Shown here in pieces: positions 1 to 7,370 of a stretch of 14,488 bases of DNA. This DNA comes from Pigoraptor vietnamica (lineage: Eukaryota > Opisthokonta > Filasterea): assembly GCA_943704525.1 (NCBI GenBank), contig CALSCQ010001410.1:1-14488 (forward strand), read 5' to 3'. The position numbers were made by a program, and so were the translations under genes. The notes under the pieces were generated by a model. The model ran no database searches. It was not told the origin of the DNA and saw nothing but the letters and a program-made list of their open reading frames with translations. Within the stretch, counting starts at the first letter, position 1. Every line of letters starts with the position of its first letter.

Positions 1-1
1 C

Positions 2-119
<118 letters not shown>

Positions 120-175
120 ACATCTTGCGCGTGTGCGTGTGTGTCACAACTTGCTAACGATCTGTCGCCCTACAG

Positions 176-3100
176 GAAGAGCCTTGACCAACGCGCATCT
201 CCGGAGTGGTTCGATGACGTGAAGTTCGGGATATTTATCCACTGGGGCGTCTATTCCGTGCCAGGGTGAGCGTCGTGAGCGTGCGTGCATGCGCGAGGGT
301 GTGGTGTACGTATGTGTGCACGTCTGTGTTGCAAGACGAAGTTTCCCGTGCGATACAACCCATGCCTTGACTTTTTGGCCCCCCGAGACAAGCCCTGCGT
401 CCCTTAGCGTCTGTGATGCATTTTACGACACTCGTTCGCATGCTACTTCTGTCGTCGCTGTCTAACATTTCACAATCGCGCACGCAGGTGGAGCCCCGTC
501 GGCGTCTATGCCGAGTGGTACTGGTACAACCTTGTCAACGACCCCGTCACGCAGGCATTCCACAACAAGACATACGGTCCCAACTTCAAGTACGCCGAGT
601 TTGCCGACGTGGGTTCGATTCCGTCCTTCCGCAGTTTGCGCTACGTAATGGCCGTGTGTGCGTCGTTTAAAAACTTGCATCAACCAGCGCTGTGTAGGCG
701 CTCATTTCTTCGTTGACATTCCCTGCGTCTCAATTCCGTATGTTTTCACACGAACGTGCGTGACCTAGTCAATAACCATCCCCCCGCCCCCCTCTCCCCC
801 CAACACACACACCCACAAACACACACACGCGCGCACACACACACCGCAGATGTTCAAGGCCGAGCTTTTCGACGCCAACCAGTGGGCGGATCTGATCCAG
901 CGTTCGGGTGCCAAGTACGTCGTCCCGACGAGCAAGCACCACGAGGGATTCACGCTGTGGCCGAGCGCGCAGTCGTGGAACTGGAACGCAGTGGACACGG
1001 GCCCCAAGCGCGACCTCCTCAAGGAGATCATGACGGCCGTGCGCGCGTGGGTGTCCCTGTTGTCTGTTGTGTGCGTGGATGATTGTGATGTGGAGGCGGT
1101 CCCCTTCACGTGTTCTCGCAGTGCACCAAATGCGCATCCGTGGGGCGATGTCTCCAGCTCTGCATGGTCACTCCTCTTCGTAAAACTTCCATTCGAACGA
1201 CTCTCTCCGTTCAGCCGTGCGTATTTAAGCTCACTGAGAAAACTTAACCCGCCACCCGCAGCAAGGGCCTCCATGCGGGCATGTACTTTTCTCTCTTTGA
1301 GTGGTATCACCCCCTCTACGTCGGCTCCGATCCCTCGCGCTACGTCGACGAGATCATGCTGCCTCAGCTGTACGATCTTGTTAACAACTACCAGCCGGAT
1401 GTCCTGTGGACTGACGGGCAGTGGGAACACAACTCGACCTTCTGGCATGCGCCGGAGTTCCTCGCCTGGGTCTTTAACGAGTCGCCCGTCAAGGGTGGGT
1501 GTGTGCGCATTCTGTATCTGTGAGTGTGTTGTTGTGGGTGCGTGTCGCAGTGTCTGCTGTGAGTACCTGCGTGCCGCTCTGTGTCTGCGTCAGCCTGTGT
1601 ATGTATTCGTTCTGCTATCGCTGCAGTCGGATTTTTCTCTTTGCGTGCAATGTCTCACTCTCTGTAGATTTCTTCCCGTTGTGTGGGCTCACATTAACGC
1701 CCGCGTTTGTCCCATTTGCAGATACCATCGTCGTCAACGACCGCTGGGGCTCGGAAACCCCAGGCGTGCACGGTGGCTTCTACACGCCCGAGTGCGTATT
1801 TCTTCGTGACTTGTTTCTGTCTTTCACACACGTGCACGCACAAGAGCATAATCGCGCGTTTTCGATCACGTCTTGCTGCACTTTAACTAACGGGTTTTGG
1901 CTTACAATTTCTGTGTGCTCTTCTATTTGCAGGTACAGCTCGACGACGTACGCGGACCACAAGTGGGAGGAGAACAGCGGTGGGTTCACGTGACTTGCCG
2001 ACTTGTGTTGCACCTGTACTAGTCCGACACTCGTCCATAACGCCCACCTCGCGTCGCGCAACAGGAATGGACATTCACTCGTACGGCATCAACCGCAACA
2101 CCCCCGCGGACAAGTACCTTACCGCCGCCGAGCTCATCACGCTGCTCGTGCGCACCGTCTGCTTCGGCGGCAACCTGCTCCTCGACATTGGTGCGTGTGC
2201 GATCTCGATTGACTTTGTGCAAAAGCGCAGTGGGACTAAGCCCGTCAGCAACCATGTGCTAGTCGATGGGCCGTGCCAACAACTTTATCCGAACTTGCGT
2301 GACGCATCTCACGCGCGCTTTTTCATGTCTTCCCGCAGGACCCGCGGCCGACGGCACCATCCCGCCCATTATGGAAGAGCGCCTGCTGTCCATCGGCGCG
2401 TGGCTCGGCGTCAACGGGGAGGCCATCTACTCGTGAGTGTTTGCCCAGGAGTTGAACTTGTGTGTCGCCCGTATGCTCATACCCCCCCCCCCCCCCCCCT
2501 CTTTTCTCTTTCTTCTCGCCAGGACGCGCGTGTGGAAGAAGCAGCAGCAAGAATATGTCGTCGCCAACCCCAAGGCCTACTCTACGCGCACTGCCAACGC
2601 CAACAACGTCTGGGGCGCCGTGTCGAAACCCGGCGAGAGCTCGGGAACGGTCGTCTTCCTCGGCAAGGCCTCGTCGACGGAGGAATGCGAGGCGCTGTGC
2701 ACTGGCGATGCCAAGTGCCTTTCCTACACGTGGCATGATCAGACGACGGGCGACTGGGCCCTCGCCTGCTATGGGCGCACGGACGGCGTGTGGTCGCTCA
2801 CGACGGATGCGGGCCACTTTAGCGGGCTCAAGAAGTACTACACGGTGAGCGTCGGGCTTAATTGCGCGCGTCGGTTGCTGTTGCTTTGAGTCTGCACGAC
2901 GTTACAACATCAGCGAACTCCGGGCTCAAAAAATCTTTCTTTCCAATTGATGTTTCCGTGCTGCTTTTGTTGCAGGTGAGCTACACGACCTCCAAGGCGG
3001 GCGATGCCGTCTACGCGATCTTCGACACGTGGCGCCGCACCACCATCGTCCTTCCGTCGGTTGTGCTTGCGGAGGGTGGCACTGTGTCGATGCTCGGAGT

Positions 3101-3221
3101 GCCCGGCACGCTCGAGTGGTCCAACACGGCGGATGGCCTCGAGGTTCAGATGCCAGAGATCGACTACGATGAGCTTCCCTGCCAGTACTCTTGGGCGCTC
3201 AAGCTTGTGGGCGCCAACTGA
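176..3221 (+). CDS. FUCA: GH29 alpha-L-fucosidase with inserted PAN/Apple-like module, 5'-partial, 10 visible exons
   Basis: Predicted retaining exo-alpha-L-fucosidase that removes terminal fucose from glycoconjugates; lysosomal or secreted action is expected of the family. Exons: 176-265, 488-608, 850-1046, 1262-1494, 1722-1791, 1933-1979, 2065-2190, 2339-2432, 2523-2844, 2976-3221. They splice in frame into 514 residues plus TGA. Visible GH29 hallmarks, in order: [14 protein letters not shown] with [24 protein letters not shown] with [19 protein letters not shown], whose Asp (codon 1413-1415) matches the family nucleophile; [14 protein letters not shown] across a splice; then LLLDIGPAADG and a C-terminal [12 protein letters not shown]. 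The acid/base residue cannot be assigned by eye. The signal peptide and first residues lie upstream of the window. Exon 9 encodes an extra cysteine-rich module that ordinary fucosidases lack at this point. Branch-point-like TAAC motifs lie 14-42 nt before several acceptors. Family assignment is firm; individual splice sites are inferred. Confidence 0.94.
780..846. repeat. C-rich then (CA)n/(CG)n low-complexity tract in fucosidase intron
   Basis: This is an imperfect C-run followed by CA and GCGC repeats, occupying the 3' half of the 609-849 intron directly before its acceptor GCAG. It may replace a normal polypyrimidine tract. Confidence 0.85.
2482..2499 (+). repeat. C18 homopolymer in intron 2433-2522
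   Basis: Eighteen consecutive C, followed by TCTTTTCTC, form the pyrimidine tract of a 90-nt intron ending in GCCAG. The run is prone to length error in sequencing and to slippage. Confidence 0.95.
2523..2844 (+). other. PAN/Apple-like module encoded by fucosidase exon 9
   Basis: Exon 9 begins with the normal GH29 edge (TRVWKK) and then adds roughly 80-90 residues before the C-terminal beta domain resumes in exon 10 ([14 protein letters not shown]). The added part has four cysteines spaced as in PAN/Apple-like modules: [10 protein letters not shown], then [11 protein letters not shown], then [12 protein letters not shown]. Such modules usually mediate protein or carbohydrate contacts. The flanking introns are phase 2 and phase 0, so this is not a symmetric shuffled exon. 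The PAN call rests on pattern recognition and no profile was run. Confidence 0.6.
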
Positions 3222-3346
3222 GGCCGTCGGCGAATTAACGCAGCAATTGAGTTATGACGGTTTCTTCTCTTGCCACGTTGCTGTATTGTTTTTCTGATGC
3301 GGGACTGACACGCGCTCCACATCGGTGCGTGTGCGTGTGTCAGGTG

Positions 3347-3354
3347 TATATATA
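3347..3354 (+). promoter_or_regulatory. TATA-like box downstream of the fucosidase gene
   Basis: TATATATA followed by GAGCC, about 125 nt after the fucosidase stop. A weak 105-codon frame starts with ATG at 3401, about 47 nt downstream. This could mark an unrecognised transcript, or be chance AT alternation within a TG/TA-rich stretch. Confidence 0.3.
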
Positions 3355-3882
3355 GAGCCTGCGTCACGTCGAGTGTTGTGTGCGCCGAGCGAACGTACGC
3401 ATGCGAAGAGGCCGGAGATCGGGGACTAGTCCAAAGAGCATCACCGGCAGCGTGGCGCGGCGACTGAGTGCTGGCCGGGCACTGTCGGCGGCGGCACCGC
3501 CCCGGCCGGGCCGGCCGCCACTGAGTGACATTGCCGGTGCCACCTCAACTCGCAGCCCTGTACTATTCAGCCGCGCCATCGTGCTGCTGTGCCGTGCCAA
3601 TCCACTTTCCAGAATGCCGTCGCCGCATATGCCACGTGCCCTTCCGAGTGCACTTGCGACAGAGGCGCTGTGCTGTCGCGCGCCTTCTTTGATGCAACTG
3701 GGCGCCAAACTTTTGTAAGTGCTTCAACGCGGCGGCAGTAGTCAGTGTGTGTGCGCGTGCGAGTGCATGTGCGTGCGTGCCTGTGCCGGCCTGTGCATGT
3801 GCGTGGATGTGGGGCTGGAAACTCAGTGTGAGTGCACCAGTCCTCTGAGTCTGCCTTCTCAGTAGCGGTACTGTATGTAACC

Positions 3883-3976
3883 GGCGGTCGCCTGCAGTGC
3901 CGACTGTGTGCCGGACATGCTGTTAGTAACACAGTCGGTAAGTGCAAGCAGCTGTCAGTTTACAGGCGACAACGCC
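3883..3976. repeat. Imperfect inverted repeat (foldback)
   Basis: Three nested arms pair in order. GGCG 3883-3886 pairs with CGCC 3973-3976. GTCGCCTG 3887-3894 pairs with CAGGCGAC 3963-3970. CCGACTGTGT 3900-3909 pairs with ACACAGTCGG 3929-3938. The arms are separated by unequal bulges (5 nt on the left, 24 nt on the right), and the central loop is 3910-3928. No open frame or transposase accompanies it. Confidence 0.6.
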
Positions 3977-4660
3977 TCCGTCAGATCTTACCGTCGTGCC
4001 CGACGTGCTCACTCGGCCGGCGGCCATTCGGAGCTTAGCACTCATCTGATGCGAATGTGTCCCTATGGCCTGCCGGCGTGCCGGTGTGGTATTAATACGG
4101 CAAACAGTCGGTTACCGTACCACGCCCCGAGCGACACAGTGCCCGGAATAGGGCCGAAAGGTGCCTGATGGGTCGTTTACGATTACACTTCGACTGCCCA
4201 ACCCGAAAGATGCGGCAGGTTTGGAGACTTGCGGGACAGCTCTGTTTCTTCTGAAAATGGCGCCGTTTCACGACGCAATATCGGCTGGGCTTTAACGATT
4301 CAGAACCGCGGTGCCGGCCATTTCGAGCTCATTTCAGTCGGTCAGTCAATCACAATCATGTATTGCGGTCTGAGTCGGCTTCAGACCGCCACTCGGGCCC
4401 GGCCGGCGATTGCCGAGTCACGACAGATACAGACGCCGCGCCGATTGACTGGACGAACTGCAGTCAGTTGTGGTGCCCGGCGGCGGCCGCCATGGTCTCA
4501 CGGGCATCGGCACATGTACATCTCGGCGCCTAGCCGAAGATGCCGCCGCCAATGTCAGTACTGAGTGCCATGGCGGTACCCGCACGCAGTTGCCGGCCTC
4601 CGTTTGTGCTTCTTTTTTCTCCTCGGTTGACTGGCGTCAATTTCGTTGCGGCCCGGCCGG

Positions 4661-4661
<1 letters not shown>

Positions 4662-4706
<45 letters not shown>
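4662..4706. repeat. T45 homopolymer
   Basis: Forty-five consecutive T are preceded by GCCCGGCCGGC and followed by CTTTTCAGTTTCTTC. On the minus strand this is an A45 tract. It may be simple slippage expansion or the tail of an old retro-insertion. No flanking target-site duplication is apparent by eye. Confidence 0.97.
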
Positions 4707-4781
4707 CTTTTCAGTTTCTTCTGATTGTCCGGACAAAATTGGGTGACATGGTCGTGCAACGGAAGCCAAAGCCGCAATCCG

Positions 4782-4855
4782 ATTGGTCGGCGGTCAGTGG
4801 ATGTGAATGAGCGCATGATGACGCAGTCACGCAACGCCACTGAAGTGGCACAACG

Positions 4856-4902
<47 letters not shown>

Positions 4903-4937
4903 GCGTAAGAGGCGCAGAGGGCGCAACACTATATATA
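4782..4937 (+). promoter_or_regulatory. Candidate promoter of the macro-SirTM gene
   Basis: A TATATATA box at 4930-4937 lies 77 nt upstream of the first in-frame ATG (5015). ATTGG, the reverse of a CCAAT box, lies at 4782-4786. The (CA)n tract lies between them. The order and spacing suit a plus-strand RNA polymerase II promoter. This is inferred from motifs only. Confidence 0.45.
4858..4900. repeat. (CA)n microsatellite upstream of the macro-SirTM gene
   Basis: About 43 nt of perfect CA repeat, ending 30 nt before the TATA-like box at 4930. It is followed by GCGCG. Confidence 0.97.
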
Positions 4938-5014
4938 CAACACGGACTCCTCTCTCATCGAAGACAAGCAACACAGAGAGAAAGCAAATCCCAACCAACG
5001 CTGACCAGTGAGTT

Positions 5015-7036
5015 ATGACAGCGGCCCTCTTCGCCTTCGCGCAGCAGTTTGCGAGCGACCACAACGCCCTACTTCGCGACCTACTATTGTTCGTTCACGT
5101 TCTTCCGGCGATCGTCTTCCTTCCGTCGCAAGTGCGCGCACGCACGCACGAGCCTTCGTCGCCCAATCACATCATGGAGATCGAAAGCTATCGCAACGTC
5201 GTCTCGCTCGACCACGCGTGGGCGCCCAGCACGTCCACGGACGCACTGCAGGCCGCGGACATCGATGCCCACGTCGACAGCGCCCTTGAGCACCTTCTTG
5301 ATCTTAACGGCATCGCAGACAAGGCCTCGGTCTTTTCGAGCCCTTACCCCCAGCGCCGCGCACTCCTCCGCGACCTGCTCACCGTGTGGAATCCGACGGG
5401 TGGCGCGCAGCTGCCTCTCAGCGTTGCCGCAAGCATCGACGCCGTCCTTCAGGCCGAACTCGCTGCGAAGAATGTGACGGTTGCCGCCAAATTGCCGCGC
5501 GTAACTGATGCGTACGAAGCTGCCCAAGGGCTTCCGGACGACCTCGCCGACGTCCTCTCCAAAATAGCCGTGTGGCGCGGCGACATCACGGCTCTGCGCG
5601 TGGATGCGATCATGAACGCCGCCAACTCGGCGCTTCTCGGGTGCTTTCAGCCCGAACACCGCTGCATCGACAACGTCATCCACGCGGCTGCCGGCCCTCA
5701 GCTGCGGGTCGACTGCGCCAAGATTGTGTCGGCACTTGGCGGCCGCGAGGAGCCCGTCGGCAGCGCCAAGGCCACGCGCGCGTACAATTTGCCGTCGCGC
5801 TTCGTCATCCACACCGTCGGTCCCGCCATTCGCGGTGGTGCGAAGGTCACGCGCGTGCAGGAGGAGCAGCTGTCGTCTTCGTATCGCGCGTCGCTCGATG
5901 TCGCGGCGACCCTTCCCAACGTCTCTTCGATCGCGTTTTGCTGCGTGTCCACCGGTCTCTTTGGCTTTCCGAAGGACCGCGCGTCGCAGATTGCGGTGGC
6001 GACTGTGGCGCAGTGGCTCGCAGAGCACCCGTCGGGTCCCATCGACCTCGTCGTCTTTAACGTCTTTACCGAAGAGGATGCGTCGCACTACGACCGCGTG
6101 TTCCGCTCGATCACTTCGCCCTACTACAACAGCGACGAACAGCTGCCGACCACCTCGGCAGACGCACAGTCGCAAGCTATCGCGGCGGCTGTCGAGTGGA
6201 TAAAGCAGGTGGACTACGTTCTCGTCGCTGGCGGCGCCGGGCTCAGCGCGTCGGCCGGGCTGGACTACAACGACCGCGCGCTCTTCAAGAAGCTTTTTCC
6301 CGCCATGCACCGTCGTGGACACCGCTGCATGTACGAGTTTATCGGCTACCACGACTGGTCCGAGGAGCTTCGCTGGGGGTACCTCTTCTCGCAGATCAAC
6401 CTCGCGCGGTTCAACTGGCCGCAGCACGCCGTGTACCAGCGGCTGCTGGACATCGTCAAGGCCAAGGCGCCCGGAGGCCGCCACTTTGTGCTCACGTCGA
6501 ACGCCGACGGGATGTTCGAGCGGAACGGCTTCGACCCTTCGCGCATTCTCACGCGGCAGGGCGACTACTCGCGCATGCAGTGCCTGAAGCGCTGCACCGA
6601 GAACGTTTGGCCCCTCCGCCCGCTCATGGAGCGCGCGCTGCCGTCGATCGACCCCGCGACGCAGGAGATCACCGACCCGGAGGCCGTTCCCAAGTGCCCC
6701 CACTGCGGCGGCCCCGTCATCATGAACGTGCGCGGCGGGTCGTGGTTCATCGACACGCCGTACCGCGCGCAGGAGGCGGCGCTCGCAAAGTTCCTCGCGT
6801 CGACGCGTGGAAAGCGCCTTGTGGTGATCGAAGTCGGCGTCGGGTTCAACACGCCGTCCGTCGTGCGCTGGCCGTGCGAGGCGGCGGTCGCGGGCAACAA
6901 GAACGCGCGGCTCGTGCGCATCAATGACATGTACCCGGATGTGCCGGAAGAGCTCGCAGGTCGCGCCGTGGGGCTGTCGGGGAATGCCGTCGACGCCGTC
7001 GTCGCGATTGCGGACGGCGTGCTCGGACGACAGTGA
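5015..7036 (+). CDS. Zinc-macrodomain / class M sirtuin (SirTM) fusion protein
   Basis: A single uninterrupted frame of 673 residues. Residues about 110-370 form a Zn-Macro ADP-ribosylhydrolase-type domain: GDIT (189-192), MNAANSALLGCF, and the zinc motif with C210, H215 and C217 in QPEHRCIDNVIH, then STGLFGFP (312-319). Residues about 390-670 form a SirTM-type sirtuin: GGAGLSASAGLDY (406-418) for NAD binding, LTSNADG (493-499), TRQGDY with Gln515 where classical sirtuins have catalytic His, two CxxC-like zinc pairs (C523/C527 and C561/C564), and VGVGFNTPS. In bacteria these are separate neighbouring genes that add and remove mono-ADP-ribose, partly on a lipoylated GcvH-like protein; here they share one chain. 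The first 53 residues are hydrophobic or basic with no domain match, so Met54 (5174) is an alternative start. The gene is intronless among intron-rich neighbours. Function is inferred from family. Confidence 0.93.
   Translation: MTAALFAFAQQFASDHNALLRDLLLFVHVLPAIVFLPSQVRARTHEPSSPNHIMEIESYRNVVSLDHAWAPSTSTDALQAADIDAHVDSALEHLLDLNGIADKASVFSSPYPQRRALLRDLLTVWNPTGGAQLPLSVAASIDAVLQAELAAKNVTVAAKLPRVTDAYEAAQGLPDDLADVLSKIAVWRGDITALRVDAIMNAANSALLGCFQPEHRCIDNVIHAAAGPQLRVDCAKIVSALGGREEPVGSAKATRAYNLPSRFVIHTVGPAIRGGAKVTRVQEEQLSSSYRASLDVAATLPNVSSIAFCCVSTGLFGFPKDRASQIAVATVAQWLAEHPSGPIDLVVFNVFTEEDASHYDRVFRSITSPYYNSDEQLPTTSADAQSQAIAAAVEWIKQVDYVLVAGGAGLSASAGLDYNDRALFKKLFPAMHRRGHRCMYEFIGYHDWSEELRWGYLFSQINLARFNWPQHAVYQRLLDIVKAKAPGGRHFVLTSNADGMFERNGFDPSRILTRQGDYSRMQCLKRCTENVWPLRPLMERALPSIDPATQEITDPEAVPKCPHCGGPVIMNVRGGSWFIDTPYRAQEAALAKFLASTRGKRLVVIEVGVGFNTPSVVRWPCEAAVAGNKNARLVRINDMYPDVPEELAGRAVGLSGNAVDAVVAIADGVLGRQ
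5342..6124 (+). other. Zn-Macro domain of the fusion (residues ~110-370)
   Basis: The segment before the macro core (PYPQRRALLRDLLTVWNP, then a helix up to about residue 160) resembles the N-terminal extension particular to Zn-Macro proteins. The core runs from about residue 185, and Cys-His-Cys zinc ligands are all present at 210, 215 and 217. These residues are known to be needed for de-ADP-ribosylation in bacterial relatives, so the domain looks catalytically intact. Confidence 0.9.
6182..7024 (+). other. SirTM domain of the fusion (residues ~390-670)
   Basis: The Rossmann-type start is VDYVLVAGGAGLSASAGLDY. The characteristic SirTM insertion region is rich in aromatics (MYEFIGYHDWSEELRWGYLF). 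Asn496 lies in the TSNADG loop and Gln515 replaces the deacetylase His. Both zinc-cysteine pairs are kept. It joins the macro domain through a short polar linker (about residues 371-388). Confidence 0.9.
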
Positions 7037-7370
7037 GCGCGCCCGTTTGTTTTGTTTTCGTTTCTTTTTGTTTCTCTCGAGTTGTTTGCGGGGAGCTCTT
7101 GTGCGCGCAGCAAGCACTCGTGGTTCTTGTATGAGTGTATGAGTGTGTAGGAAAGTTCAATGACTGTGCCGGCGTCATCCGAGCGGCCAGATCAAAAAAT
7201 AATTTATGAAAACGATCTCTTTTTGCGACCGGTGTCTGTCCGTTAGTTAACGTGCCGTCCGTTAGTGTTCATCGGTGCGCCAGTGGACGGGGGCGGCGCC
7301 CATAGCTCCAGCCCACCCACGAGGCCGACGCACACGCACGCGCATGCACATTAGAGAGTTGCACATAGGT
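7037..7370. terminator. Convergent 3' region with AT-rich element at 7192-7212
   Basis: These 334 nt separate the stop codons of two convergent genes. An AT-rich stretch (AAAAAATAATTTATGAAAA) lies almost exactly midway, about 167 nt from each stop. It carries AATAAT on the plus strand and ATAAAT on the minus strand. A shared polyadenylation region is plausible. No canonical AATAAA was seen. Confidence 0.4.

Larger units (their letters stand above)
3222..4929. other. Intergenic region without a convincing gene
   Basis: About 1.7 kb between the fucosidase stop and the TATA-like box of the macro-SirTM gene. The open frames here are short, arginine/serine/alanine-rich and lack family signatures. 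It contains a TATA-like box, GC-rich CCGGCC-type palindromes around 3473-3520, an imperfect inverted repeat at 3883-3976, three copies of CAGTCGGT (3932, 4105, 4335), a T45 tract and a (CA)n tract. I saw no tRNA- or rRNA-like sequence. Confidence 0.7.

Noticed and set aside
3401-3718. 105-codon open frame after the TATA-like box at 3347
   Set aside because: The translation is Arg/Ser/Ala/Pro-rich with no domain, and other frames there look similar. The TATA-like box is reported but the frame is not supported as a gene.
3222-4929. tRNA or other structured RNA genes in the intergenic regions
   Set aside because: No TPsiC-type GGTTCGA box with matching acceptor arms was found by eye in any intergenic stretch.
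5084-7117. 677-codon open frame antisense to the macro-SirTM gene
   Set aside because: It mirrors a GC-rich real gene, has an Arg/Val/His-rich composition and shows no domain. Open antisense frames are expected at this GC content.
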